A program made the position numbers and the translations under genes. Of a DNA stretch of 64,000 nucleotides, positions 18,736 through 27,302 are shown in pieces. The stretch spans positions 4,095,501 to 4,159,500 of the forward strand of contig NZ_CP063374.1 in assembly GCF_015160875.1 (NCBI RefSeq), written 5' to 3'. The notes under the pieces are model-generated. The model was not told where the DNA came from and made no database searches. It saw nothing but the letters and a program-made list of their open reading frames with translations. Every line of letters starts with the position of its first letter. Within the stretch, counting starts at the first letter, position 1. The stretch comes from Streptomyces chromofuscus (GTDB lineage Bacteria > Actinomycetota > Actinomycetes > Streptomycetales > Streptomycetaceae).

Positions 18736-19608
18736 TCACCCTTCGGCTTGCCTATAGATAACGGTGGTGCTGCCCACGACGATCCGCGAGCCGTCGCGGA
18801 GCGTAGCGCGGGTGGTGTGCTGCCCGTCCACCACGATGCCGTTGGTGGATCCGAGATCCTGGATCGTCGAGGGCGTTCCGGTCCGGATCTCACAGTGCCG
18901 GCGGGACACGCCGGGGTCGTCGATCCGCACGTCGGCCTCGGTGCTGCGGCCCATCACCAGCGTCGCGCGGGAGATCTGGTGGCGGGTGCCGTTGATTTCG
19001 ATCCAGTACCGGGTGCGCGAGCCGGCGGCGGCGCCGGGCCCGGCGCCGGGCCGCTGGGCGGCGGGCTGGGCCGGCTGCGGATAGCCGTACCCGCCGGGGA
19101 GGGCCCCGGGCGGGGCGCCGCGGCATGGGCGGAGCGCCGGCGGGCTGCGCGGGGCGCCCGCGGGCGGGTAGCCGTAGCCGCCGGCGGCGGGGCGGGCGCC
19201 GTCGGCCGCGGGGGCCGGGCCCTGCTGGTTGCTGGAGGAGGCGAGCGTACGGCTGCGCACCCGGTACAGACCGGTGTCCAGGTCGTCGGCCTTCTCCAGG
19301 TGGACCTTGATCGGGCCCATGAAGGTGTAGCGCTGCTGCTTGGCGTAGTCGCGGACCATGCCGGCGAGCTCGTCGCCGAGCTGGCCGGAGTAAGGGCTGA
19401 GGCGCTCGAAGTCCGGGGCGCTCAGCTCCACGATGAAGTCGTTGGGGACGACGGTCCGGTCCCGGTTCCAGATGGTGGCGTTGTTGTCGCACTCGCGCTG
19501 CAGCGCGCCGGCGATCTCCACCGGCTGGACCTCGGACTTGAACACCTTGGCGAAGGTGCCGTTGACCAGACCTTCGAGACGCTGCTCGAACTTCTTCAGG
19601 ACTCCCAT
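18736..19608 (-). CDS. fhaA: FhaA-type protein: DUF3662 plus FHA domain
   Basis: 290 aa, ATG preceded by AGGAGGTG. Residues 1-125 form the DUF3662 domain (GVLKKFEQRLEGLVNGTFAK to HLEKADDLDTGLYRVRSR). A disordered Gly/Pro/Tyr linker (about 125-200) leads to an FHA domain (about 205-285: MGRSTEADVRI, SRRHCEI, GSTNGIVVDG). FhaA binds phosphorylated partners, in mycobacteria the pseudokinase MviN, and regulates peptidoglycan synthesis. It is the first gene of the leftward operon. The linker holds a stretch (19110-19160) that reads far more naturally one base out of frame, suggesting a compensated frameshift. Confidence 0.93.
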   Translation of the reverse strand: MGVLKKFEQRLEGLVNGTFAKVFKSEVQPVEIAGALQRECDNNATIWNRDRTVVPNDFIVELSAPDFERLSPYSGQLGDELAGMVRDYAKQQRYTFMGPIKVHLEKADDLDTGLYRVRSRTLASSSNQQGPAPAADGARPAAGGYGYPPAGAPRSPPALRPCRGAPPGALPGGYGYPQPAQPAAQRPGAGPGAAAGSRTRYWIEINGTRHQISRATLVMGRSTEADVRIDDPGVSRRHCEIRTGTPSTIQDLGSTNGIVVDGQHTTRATLRDGSRIVVGSTTVIYRQAEG

Positions 19609-19637
19609 GGGGCACCTCCTCCGGTGTTGCGGTCCTG

Positions 19638-19683
19638 TGTACTGCTGCGTGTACTGCTCTGTGTACTGCCTACCCGGTACTGC
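19638..19683. repeat. Phased TGTACTGC repeats upstream of fhaA
   Basis: TGTACTGC starts at 19638, 19650 and 19662, exactly 12 bases apart, followed by a partial GTACTGC at 19677. They lie 30-75 bases upstream of the fhaA start, in the leader or promoter of the leftward operon. A spacing just over one helical turn could suit repeated protein contacts. Confidence 0.6.
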
Positions 19684-20043
19684 TTACTGATCGTATCCAC
19701 GCCCCGGTTAATCGGCTGGTTCCCCCTGTCAGCCCGGTCGACGGGTGTCGACGCCTGACGAAGTTCCCTGCGGCGCTCCCCTTCGAACTTCTGGCATGGA
19801 TCGTAGAGGGGGTCGCAAACAAGTGTCCCGCACCGGGCTGTGGACTCCGCCCGGCTCCTGGGCCTACGGCCCGGACCGGTACGAGGTTGATACGTGCGAG
19901 GGGCTCCCGGGCCGGTCGGCGTGCCCCTACGAGGGTGTCCCTGCCCCCGACAAGGGATGTGAACCCACCCCGTCCACCGTGCTAATGTTCTGGGTGTCGG
20001 AAGGCGCCGGCCCCAAGGGGCGGAGCCGGAGGACACACCCAAT
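19684..20043. other. Intergenic promoter region between fhaA and tRNA-Leu
   Basis: About 360 bases that should contain the fhaA promoter and the tRNA-Leu promoter. TAATGT at 19983-19988 is a plausible -10 for the tRNA. No convincing coding frame is seen. Confidence 0.4.
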
Positions 20044-20127
20044 GCGCGGGTGGCGGAATAGGCAGACGCGCTGGATTCAGGTTCCAGTGCCCGCAAGGGC
20101 GTGGGGGTTCAACTCCCCCCTCGCGCA
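20044..20127 (+). tRNA. tRNA-Leu (anticodon CAG)
   Basis: An 84-nt class II tRNA. Acceptor GCGCGGG pairs with CTCGCGC (one G-T pair), discriminator A. The anticodon arm CTGGA-TTCAGGT-TCCAG reads CAG and decodes CTG. The long variable arm is TGCCCGCAAGGGCGT, and the T arm GGGGG-TTCAACT-CCCCC. CCA is not fully encoded. Confidence 0.96.
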
Positions 20128-20133
20128 CCGGCT

Positions 20134-20168
20134 GAAAGCCCCGCAGGTCTCGGACCTGCGGGGCTTTC
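20134..20168 (+). terminator. Terminator of tRNA-Leu
   Basis: Perfect 16-bp arms 20134-20149 (GAAAGCCCCGCAGGTC) and 20153-20168 with a TCG loop, beginning 7 bases after the tRNA. Confidence 0.85.
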
Positions 20169-20379
20169 GCGTTGTCGGGGGTGGTGCCGTGATGGGCATC
20201 GTGTGTGACGGATGTCTCAGCAGGTGGGCGTCCAGCGTGCGTTGGCCTCATGCTGCACTCCCGGCGCGGCGTGCGTGAGGCGGTGGCAACGGTGTGGCCG
20301 CGGGGGTTCGGATGCCGCGCGGTGCGGAGCGAGGCGCCGGCCGGGGACGTGCCGACCGGCGCCGGTCCGAGGGGGTCGG

Positions 20380-22830
20380 TCACTCCTTCATGCCGGCCAG
20401 TTCCACCGCACGGCGCCGCATGGCCAGGCCGGCCGGTACGACGGACGACACCACCGCCAGCACCGCGCACGCGCCCACGGCCGCCCCGAGCGCCGCCCAC
20501 GGGATCTCGATCGAGCTCCACACCGACAGCAGGCCCAGCGCGCTCCACATGCCGGCCAGGTTCAGCCCGGCGACGAGCAGTCCCAGCACCCCGCCGACCG
20601 CGACCACCATCAGCGCCTCGGCGCCGACCAGCCGCAGCACCTGCCACGTGGTGGCCCCCGCCAGACGCAGCACGGCCAGGTCGCGGATCCGGTCGGACGT
20701 CGCCATGACCATCGTGTTGGCCAGGGAGATGCCGGTGTAGAGCAGGGCGATGCCGAGGACCAGCAGAAAGCCGTAGCGGGTCGTGCGGTTGGTCTCGGGG
20801 TAACTGGCCCGCACCCACTCGTCCCGGGTGAACACCCGGGCCCCGCCCGCCGCCTCGCGCAGGCCCGCGCCCACGGCCGCCGTGTCCGCGCCCGCCGCGA
20901 CGCTCACGTCGACGCGGTCCACGGGCGCGCCCGGGGCGTTGGCGGCGGTGACCCAGACGCCGCTGTCGCCCGTGCCGGTGGTCATCACGGCGGCGATCCG
21001 CAGCGACTTCTTCGTACCGTCGCCGAGCCACACCTGGACCCGCTCGCCCACGGCGTGCCGCTCCCACTCCTCGTTCACGATGATCGAGCCGTCGTCGAGG
21101 TCGCTCACCCTCCCGGCGGCCAGCGGCAGATGGAGGGCCGCGGCCGGCGGACCGGCCTGCGCGGCACGGGCGTCGGACCGGATCAGCGCCACGCCCTCCT
21201 CCAGGACGTACACCGCGCTCGACGAGGTCGCCGACACCTCGGCGCCCGGCACCGCCTTCAGCTTCGCCAGGGTGGCCGCGTCGAAGCCGTCGTCGCCGGC
21301 CGGCGTGATCACGAAGTCGGCGGCGGTCTGCTCACGGGTCTCGGTGGCCTTCGCCTCGTTCAGCGTCGCGGTGGCGCCGAGCAGTGAGCCCGTGAGGGCG
21401 ACGGTGACCAGCACGGGCGCCGCGATCGCGGCCGTACGGCGCACCCCGGCGGCGGCGTTCTCCCGCACCAGCATCCCGCCCGCGCCGGGCAGTTGGGCCG
21501 GCAGCCAGGCGATCAGCCGGGTCAGCGGGCGCACCACCACCGGCGCGAGCAGCGCCACCGCGGTGATCAGCAGCATCGGGCGGCTGACGTACGTCTTGCG
21601 GTGCAGCAGCTCGCCCGGGTCGGTGGCCAGGGCCAGGCTCAGCGTCACGGCGGCGGTCAGCAGCAGGGCTGTGCCGAACAGGCGGCTGCCCCAGGTCATC
21701 GCCCGGCTGTCCACGGACGCCTCGCGCAGCGCCTGCGTGGGGCCGGTGCGGCCGGCCCGCCAGGACGCGGCCAGCACACCGCACAACGCGACCAGCAGAC
21801 CGGTCCAGAACGCCATGTGGTACGGCCAGCCGTGGTCGCCGATCTCGAACCAGGCCGGCGCCAGACCGCCGTCGACCACCCAGTCGGCCAGCCGCGGCGC
21901 CCCGTACGCGCCGAGCACACAGCCCGCCGCGGAGGCGAGCACGCCCACCGCGAACGCCTCCGCGAACACCATCCGCCGGAGCTGCCCCGGCGTCGCGCCG
22001 GCGGTGCGCAGCAGTCCGAAGTCCCGGCGCCGCTGGGCGACCGCGAAGGCGAAGGTGGACGCCACCACGAACACCGACACGAACGCGGTGACGCCGCCCG
22101 CCGTGCCGAACATGGCGTTCATCGCGGTGAGCGCCTCGCTGCCCCGGTCGGGATCGGCGTCGGCGTACCGGCGGTCGGTGCCGGTGAGCACCCGGACGCC
22201 CTCCGCCCCGCTCACCGCCGCGCGCACGTCGGCCGCGTCGGCGTCGACCACGAGCTGCGTACTCCTCGGGGAGAGCGCGGCGGCGCGCGCGTCGGTGAAG
22301 AAGACGGCGTTCTCGAAGCCGCGGTCGGCGACCGTGCCGACGACCAGGACGGAGCCCCGGCCGGTGGTCACCCGCCGGCCGGGCTCGGCCCACTCGCCGC
22401 TGACGACGACCTCGCCGTCGGCCCGGGGGGCCCGCCCGGAGGTGAGGTCGTACGGCGCGAAGCGGGCGGTGGACCACGGGTGGCCGACCAGCTCGCCGGG
22501 CGCGCCCCGGGCCCGTACGGCGAAGGACCGGTCCTCGACCACGGTGCCGAGTCGCTCCAGCTCGGCGACTGTCGCGGCGGGCACCGGGCGGGGATGCGCG
22601 AGCCGGTGGGTGCGCTCGCCGCTCGACGTGGGCACCCGCAAGGTGTCCTGGCCCTTGACGACGACGGGCGCCTCGGCGAACCGCTCCGGCTGCCGCTCGG
22701 GCGCGTCCAGCGAGGAGGCGAGGGCCAGGCCCATCACGGCGAGCAGTGCGACGCCGAGCGAGAGCGCGACGAAGCTGCCGACGAAGGTGACCCAGCGGAT
22801 GCGCAGGGTGCGCAGGGCGACGCTCAGCAC
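20380..22830 (-). CDS. ABC transporter permease, FtsX/MacB type
   Basis: 816 aa with the layout of double-FtsX permeases. An N-terminal helix (VTFVGSFVALSLGVALLAVMGLAL) precedes a large extracellular domain. A first FtsX bundle follows (GGVTAFVSVFVVASTFAFAVAQRRRDFGLLRTAGATPGQLRRM). After central helices and a second outer domain comes a C-terminal FtsX bundle (YGFLLVLGIALLYTGISLANTMVMATSDRIRDLAVLRLAG). Such permeases power export of peptides or lipids, or release lipoproteins mechanically. Its start overlaps the ATPase stop by 7 nt, so the two form one transporter. The substrate is unknown. No sensor kinase is directly adjacent. Confidence 0.93.
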   Translation of the reverse strand: MLSVALRTLRIRWVTFVGSFVALSLGVALLAVMGLALASSLDAPERQPERFAEAPVVVKGQDTLRVPTSSGERTHRLAHPRPVPAATVAELERLGTVVEDRSFAVRARGAPGELVGHPWSTARFAPYDLTSGRAPRADGEVVVSGEWAEPGRRVTTGRGSVLVVGTVADRGFENAVFFTDARAAALSPRSTQLVVDADAADVRAAVSGAEGVRVLTGTDRRYADADPDRGSEALTAMNAMFGTAGGVTAFVSVFVVASTFAFAVAQRRRDFGLLRTAGATPGQLRRMVFAEAFAVGVLASAAGCVLGAYGAPRLADWVVDGGLAPAWFEIGDHGWPYHMAFWTGLLVALCGVLAASWRAGRTGPTQALREASVDSRAMTWGSRLFGTALLLTAAVTLSLALATDPGELLHRKTYVSRPMLLITAVALLAPVVVRPLTRLIAWLPAQLPGAGGMLVRENAAAGVRRTAAIAAPVLVTVALTGSLLGATATLNEAKATETREQTAADFVITPAGDDGFDAATLAKLKAVPGAEVSATSSSAVYVLEEGVALIRSDARAAQAGPPAAALHLPLAAGRVSDLDDGSIIVNEEWERHAVGERVQVWLGDGTKKSLRIAAVMTTGTGDSGVWVTAANAPGAPVDRVDVSVAAGADTAAVGAGLREAAGGARVFTRDEWVRASYPETNRTTRYGFLLVLGIALLYTGISLANTMVMATSDRIRDLAVLRLAGATTWQVLRLVGAEALMVVAVGGVLGLLVAGLNLAGMWSALGLLSVWSSIEIPWAALGAAVGACAVLAVVSSVVPAGLAMRRRAVELAGMKE

Positions 22831-23603
22831 GGCAGGGCCTCCGAGGAGGTCGGCGCGGACTGCGGCCGGGACGCCCCGGTCTCCAGCTTGGTCGTCCGGG
22901 CGGCGATGTCGTCGGCGCCCGCCCCGACGAGCTCGCCGTTGACACGGCCGTCGACGAGGAAGACGACGCGGTCCGCGTAGCCGGCGGCCACGGGGTCGTG
23001 CGTGACCATGATGATCGTCTGGCCCTCGCGGTCCACCATGCCGCGCAGCAGCGCCAGCACCTCATGGCTGGTCTGCGAGTCCAGGGCACCGGTCGGTTCG
23101 TCGCCGAACAGCACCTCGGGGCGGGTGATCAGGGCCCGGGCCAGCGCCACGCGCTGTTGCTGGCCGCCGGACATCTCGGTCGGCCGGTGCCGGGCCCGGT
23201 CGCCGAGCCCGACCTGCGCCAGCACCTCGCGGACCCGGGCCTTCGGCACGCGCCGGCCGGCCAGGCGCAGCGGGAGGGCGACGTTCTGCTCCGCGGTCAG
23301 CGAGGGCAGCAGGTTGAACGCCTGGAAGACGAAGCCGATGCGCGCACGGCGCAGCAGGGTCAGCCCGGTCTCGCTCAACTCGGTCAGCTCGGTGCCGCCG
23401 ACGGTGACCGAGCCGGACGTGGGCCGGTCCAGGCCCGCCGCGCACTGCAGCAGGGTCGACTTGCCGGACCCGGAGGGGCCCATGACCGCGGTGAACGTGC
23501 CCCGTGGGAAGGAGAGCGAGACCTGGTCGAGTGCCGTCACGGCGTTGCCGCCCGCCCCGTACCGCCTGCTGACGTGGTGCAATCGGATGGCGTCGTTGTT
23601 CAT
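22824..23603 (-). CDS. ABC transporter ATP-binding protein (MacB/LolD type)
   Basis: 259 aa with a complete nucleotide-binding domain. Walker A is GPSGSGKST, the Q-loop is in VFQAFNLLPSLTAEQNV, the signature is MSGGQQQRVALARAL, Walker B is VLFGDEPTGALD and the H-loop is MVTHD. The VFQxFNLLPxLTxxxNV segment is characteristic of the LolD/MacB/FtsE branch and agrees with the FtsX-type partner immediately downstream. It energises transport on the cytoplasmic face. The C-terminal 30 residues are a low-complexity tail. The promoter should lie in the 170 bases upstream, where no operator is obvious to me. Confidence 0.94.
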   Translation of the reverse strand: MNNDAIRLHHVSRRYGAGGNAVTALDQVSLSFPRGTFTAVMGPSGSGKSTLLQCAAGLDRPTSGSVTVGGTELTELSETGLTLLRRARIGFVFQAFNLLPSLTAEQNVALPLRLAGRRVPKARVREVLAQVGLGDRARHRPTEMSGGQQQRVALARALITRPEVLFGDEPTGALDSQTSHEVLALLRGMVDREGQTIIMVTHDPVAAGYADRVVFLVDGRVNGELVGAGADDIAARTTKLETGASRPQSAPTSSEALPC

Positions 23604-23772
23604 CTGTCCCCACTCGTTCGGTGTCGGTCCTCCCGCGCACCTGGGCGGGACGGAGTGTTCGGGGAACGGCGGCGTACGGCCGTTCCGGGTTCGGCCGGCG
23701 TGCCGGACCGGGTGTCGCGGGTGGCAGGTGACTGCCGTGGCAGCAGGCTGCGGGGCGGGCGGGCCGGGTGGC

Positions 23773-24288
23773 TCAGCCGAAGTCGGCGGGGCCCATGGCG
23801 TAGCCGATCAGGACGAACGCCGGGGGCCACACCGCGCCGCCGACCACCGACCTGAGCAGGTAGCGCGGCGGCAGCGGCATGCGGGTCGCCCCGCACAACG
23901 TCGGCACGAGCGTGCGCAGCACGGCCGTGCAGCGCCCGACGAACACCGCGCCCGCGCCACGCCGCTCGATCAGACCGAGCGCCCGATCGGTGTACTTCCG
24001 CCGGCCCGGCCCCGACCGCAGCGGGGCCGGCACGCGGGACCGCCGGCGCCGTCCGACCGCGTAGCCGGCCAGGCTGCCCAGGACCGCGTCGGCCGGCGCG
24101 GTGAGCAGCGCCGCCTCCACCGGCACATGGCCGTGCCGGGCGAGCATCCCGCCCACCACCACCGCGGTCTGCCCCGGCAGCGGCGTGCCGATCACCGGCA
24201 GGGCGGCCTCCAGCGCGGGCAGCAGCACCACGGCGAGGATGCCGAGGCCGCCGTGCGCCGCCCCGTGCTCCGCCGGCCAAGCCGTCAT
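23773..24288 (-). CDS. DedA/VTT-family membrane protein
   Basis: 171 aa from ATG 24288. Hydrophobic segments surround family motifs: an N-terminal LPVIGTPLPGQTAVVVGGMLA re-entrant-like stretch and the central FVGRCTAVLRTLVPTLCGATRMPLPPRYLL, equivalent to the GRFxPxxRxxxPxxAGxxxM signature. DedA proteins flip or recycle lipids such as undecaprenyl phosphate or phosphatidylethanolamine. At 171 aa it is somewhat shorter than the usual 200 or so. Phe/Tyr to Cys in the GRC motif is unusual. Its ATG overlaps the stop of the degenerate SARP-like frame upstream by 4 nt, which is probably accidental coupling to a relic. Confidence 0.75.
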   Translation of the reverse strand: MTAWPAEHGAAHGGLGILAVVLLPALEAALPVIGTPLPGQTAVVVGGMLARHGHVPVEAALLTAPADAVLGSLAGYAVGRRRRSRVPAPLRSGPGRRKYTDRALGLIERRGAGAVFVGRCTAVLRTLVPTLCGATRMPLPPRYLLRSVVGGAVWPPAFVLIGYAMGPADFG

Positions 24289-24641
24289 CGGTGCCGCCTC
24301 TCTCGTCTTCTCGATGCCTCCACGAAACCGTGCGGGGGCAGGGCGACGCACTGCGGCAGGGACGAGACGTGGGGTAGGGCCAGGCATACCCGGCAGGCTC
24401 GCTGCAGCCATCCCCGAGGATCTGTCGCTGGATCAGGGGGCGTGCGTCGGCTTGCGTCGGGGCAGGGGTGCCCGTCAAGTGCCGTGCGGGGCATGCCCTG
24501 GAAGGGCACCGCCTCCTGGGCCGGTACCGATGGGTGTGACCGCAGCAGCACGGCGAGCATCGTGTGCACCTTCGAGCCCGGCAGAGCGATGCGCCGCGCC
24601 CCGTCCCTCGCCTCCACCGGTCCGAGCAACCGGAATTCCAC
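24285..24641 (-). pseudogene. Relic of the N terminus of an AfsR/SARP-type regulator
   Basis: From GTG 24641, behind a GGTGGGGAG-like ribosome binding site, the frame encodes VEFRLLGPVEARDG, RRIALPGSK and VHTMLAVLL, the typical first 35 residues of SARP/BTAD regulators. After about position 24537 the resemblance stops, and the frame continues with unrelated Pro/Arg/Cys-rich residues to a TGA at 24285-24287 overlapping the dedA start. The rest of the DNA-binding domain and all BTAD/NB-ARC parts are missing. I read it as the stub left by a deletion. Whether the 118-codon frame is still translated is unknown. Confidence 0.6.
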
Positions 24642-24952
24642 GTGCGACTCCCCACCTCGTCCGGCCGCGGACGCACCAGGTGTGGCCGGGCCGTCGCGGA
24701 ACGCCGAAGCGTCGTTGTCCGGCCAAGGCTGGGCCGGAGCCGGCGGAATCGCGCCTTCGATGCGGCAGTTGGCTGCGGTGGCAAGAGCCGGCAACCGGCG
24801 GACCGTGACCCGCCACCCCCGCAGGAGGAGTAGCGGCGGTGTCCCTCGACGGCCTGACCTGCGGCCCACCGCCCTGGGTAGGGCCTGCCACACCCCCTGT
24901 CCGCCCCCTGGACCCATGGCAGCGGCCGCGGCGCCCCTTCTACGGTGGCCGC

Positions 24953-26254
24953 ATGCACCCCCGAAACGTCTGGCAGGCCATGTCGCGGCCGGACTTCCTG
25001 CTGTCGGCGTGGCCCTGGCGGTCGGTCGGCTATCTGCTGACCGGCGCCGTGGCCGGTCTGTTCGCGCTGGTGGCCGTCGTGGTTCTGGCGGCGCTCGGCG
25101 GGGCCCTCGCGATCGTGCTGGTGGGCCTGCCGCTGCTGGTCGTCCTCGCCCTCGTCGGCATTCCGGTGGCGTGGGGCGAACGACGCAGGCTGCGCCTGGT
25201 CGACCTGGACCCGGCACTCGACCTGCACCAGCACCAGCCGCCCGCCGCCCGGGGCCTGTGGGCGTGGCTGACCGCCCGGCTCCGGGAACAGGTGACCTGG
25301 CGGGAACTCGGCTACACCGTGCTGTTCGCGGGCCTGCTCTGGCCCGTCGACGCCCTCGTGATCACCGTCGCGCTGCTGTTCCCGCTGTCCATGGTGGTCA
25401 CCCCGCTGTGGATGGCCACGATCGGCGAGGGCGAGGCGAAGGTGCTCAAGCAGTGGACGGTCACCACCTGGCCGACCGCGTTCGGTGTCGCCGTCCTCGG
25501 GCTGCTGCTCATGACGCTGTGCGCCTACCTCCTCGGCCTGGCCGCCGGCGCCCGCGCCGAACTGACCCGCCTCCTGATCGCCCCGCGCGACGCCGAACTC
25601 GACGCCAAGGTGGTCGAACTCACCCGCTCCCGTGTGCGGTTGGTGGACGCCTTCGAGGCCGAGCGGCGGCGCATCGAGCGCGATCTGCACGACGGCGCCC
25701 AGCAACGCCTCGTCGCCCTGACGATGACCCTCGGCCTGGCCCGCCTCGACGCCCCGCCCGGCCCCCTGGCCGACCAACTCGCCAAGGCCCACGAGGAGGC
25801 CGGCAAGGCCCTCGCCGAACTGCGCGAACTCATCCACGGCATCCATCCCAAGGTGCTCGCCGACTACGGCCTCGAAGCGGCCGTCCTGGACGCCGCCGAC
25901 CGCTCGGCGGTCCCGGTCGACGTCGACCTGGAACTGCCGGGCCGACTGCCCCAGGCGGTCGAGGCCGCCGCGTACTTCGTGGTCTGCGAGGCGCTCGCCA
26001 ACGTCGGCAGGCACAGCGGGGCCGCGCGCGCCGAGGTGAGCGGCGGGCACGGCGGGGGACGGCTCGTGCTGGAGGTGCGCGACGACGGGTGCGGCGGCGC
26101 CGACGCGGCGGCGGGCACCGGGCTGACGGGACTCGCCGACCGGGTGTCGGTCCTCGATGGCAGACTCTCCCTGTCCAGTCCGCCGGGTGGACCGACCCTG
26201 CTGCGTGTGGAGTTTCCTTGCGACCCCTGCCGGCCGACCGATCGCTGCGCGTAG
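24953..26254 (+). CDS. Two-component sensor histidine kinase (HisKA_3)
   Basis: 433 aa from ATG 24953; TACGGT shortly upstream suggests a leaderless transcript. The N-terminal half is a putative sensor domain with four hydrophobic helices (about 20-205), starting FLLSAWPWRSVGYLL. Next comes the dimerisation box with the phospho-acceptor His in RRIERDLHDGAQQRLVAL (about residue 246). The HATPase_c domain follows, with an N-box ALANVGRHS and DDGCGGAD/GTGLTGL. It resembles NarL-system kinases. The response regulator gene starts within its last 37 bases, so the pair is translationally coupled. The stimulus is unknown, probably membrane-related. Confidence 0.92.
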   Translation: MHPRNVWQAMSRPDFLLSAWPWRSVGYLLTGAVAGLFALVAVVVLAALGGALAIVLVGLPLLVVLALVGIPVAWGERRRLRLVDLDPALDLHQHQPPAARGLWAWLTARLREQVTWRELGYTVLFAGLLWPVDALVITVALLFPLSMVVTPLWMATIGEGEAKVLKQWTVTTWPTAFGVAVLGLLLMTLCAYLLGLAAGARAELTRLLIAPRDAELDAKVVELTRSRVRLVDAFEAERRRIERDLHDGAQQRLVALTMTLGLARLDAPPGPLADQLAKAHEEAGKALAELRELIHGIHPKVLADYGLEAAVLDAADRSAVPVDVDLELPGRLPQAVEAAAYFVVCEALANVGRHSGAARAEVSGGHGGGRLVLEVRDDGCGGADAAAGTGLTGLADRVSVLDGRLSLSSPPGGPTLLRVEFPCDPCRPTDRCA

Positions 26255-26886
26255 TACTGGCCGAGGACAGCGTGCTGCTGCGGGAGGGGCTGATCGGCCT
26301 GCTCGGCCGCTGCGGCCACGAGGTGGTCGCGGCCGTCGGCGACGCCGAGGCGCTGGTCGCCGCGGTCGAGGAACACGAACCCGACATCGTGGTGACGGAC
26401 GTACGGATGCCACCCGGTTTCCAGGACGAGGGCCTGCACGCGGCGGTCCGGCTCCGCGAACGGCGCCCTCGACTCCCGGTGCTCGTCCTCAGCCAGTACG
26501 TGCAGCGGACGTACGCCTCCGCACTCCTCGACTCCGGCGACGGAACCGGCATCGGCTATCTGCTGAAGGACCGGGTCGGCCAGGTCGAGGAGTTCGTCGA
26601 CGCGCTCGGCGAGGTCGCCGACGGCGGCACGGTCGTCGACCCCGAGGTCGTGCGCCAGCTGCTGCGCCGGCGCCGGGACCCGCTGGAGCGGCTCACCTCC
26701 CGCGAGCGGGAGGTCCTGGCCCTGATCGCGGAGGGCAAGTCCAACGGCGCGATCGCCCGCGAACTGGTGGTGTCCGAGGCGGCCGTCGGCAAGCACATCA
26801 GCAACATCCTCACCAAGCTCGACCTGCCACCGGCGGACGAGACGCACCGGCGGGTGCTGGCGGTACTGGCCTATCTGCGGGCGTGA
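26218..26886 (+). CDS. LuxR/NarL-family response regulator
   Basis: 222 aa. The receiver domain (about 10-130) has the acidic pair in LAEDS, phospho-acceptor Asp in PDIVVTDVRMPP, and Lys in YLLKDRVG. A C-terminal LuxR helix-turn-helix follows: LTSREREVLALIAEGKSN, AIARELVVSEAAVGKHISNIL. The start is TTG 26218, with GGAG five bases upstream, inside the end of the histidine kinase gene. The frame is open for a long way upstream, but that part is antisense to other genes. Targets are not visible; the adjacent ABC exporter, DedA gene and repeat array are candidates only by proximity. Confidence 0.92.
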   Translation: MRPLPADRSLRVVLAEDSVLLREGLIGLLGRCGHEVVAAVGDAEALVAAVEEHEPDIVVTDVRMPPGFQDEGLHAAVRLRERRPRLPVLVLSQYVQRTYASALLDSGDGTGIGYLLKDRVGQVEEFVDALGEVADGGTVVDPEVVRQLLRRRRDPLERLTSREREVLALIAEGKSNGAIARELVVSEAAVGKHISNILTKLDLPPADETHRRVLAVLAYLRA

Positions 26887-26910
26887 CGCGGGGCGCGAGG
26901 CGGCCGACGC

Positions 26911-27268
26911 GCGCGGGCTCGGGTCGGCTTGACGGGGGTGTGACGGGGGTGATGTGGCGTGTGACGGGCGCGCGAAGTGGCGTGTGACGGGCGCGCGAAG
27001 TGGCGTGTGACGGGCGCGGGCTCGGGTTGGCTTGACGGGCGCGCGGTGTGGCGTGTGACGGGCGCGGGCTCGGGTCGGCTTGACGGGCGCGGGCTCGGGT
27101 TGGCTTGACGGGCGCGGGCTCGGGTTGGCTTGACGGGCGCGGCGTGTGACGGGCGCGGGCTCGGGTTGGCTTGACGGGCGCGCGGTGTGGCGTGTGACGG
27201 GCGCGGCCTAGGGTCGGCTTGACGGGGCGGCCGCGATGTGGCGTGTGACGGGCGCGGCCTCGCTGCGA
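26911..27268. repeat. Non-coding array of two interleaved tandem-repeat modules
   Basis: Module A contains GTGTGACGGG (starts 26938, 26959, 26982, 27005, 27053, 27144, 27192, 27243). Module B contains CTCGGGTYGGCTTGACGGG (starts 26918, 27021, 27069, 27094, 27119, 27160, and a variant CTAGGG at 27208). Three B copies are exactly 25 bases apart and three A copies exactly 23 apart; both modules end in GGGCGCG. Stops interrupt the frames, so it is not coding. Confidence 0.85.
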
Positions 27269-27302
27269 GGCCGTCGACCGCGAAGCCGTGTCACCGTGAA
27301 CC

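Noticed and set aside
23002..26886. A 1294-codon open frame on the plus strand
   Set aside because: Only its last 669 bases (the response regulator) carry a protein signature. The rest runs antisense to the ABC ATPase and dedA genes and is Arg/Pro/Ala-rich, an effect of GC-rich codon bias.
26911..27268. The repeat array as a CRISPR
   Set aside because: Units are contiguous or separated by other repeat modules, with no unique spacers of constant size and no cas genes.
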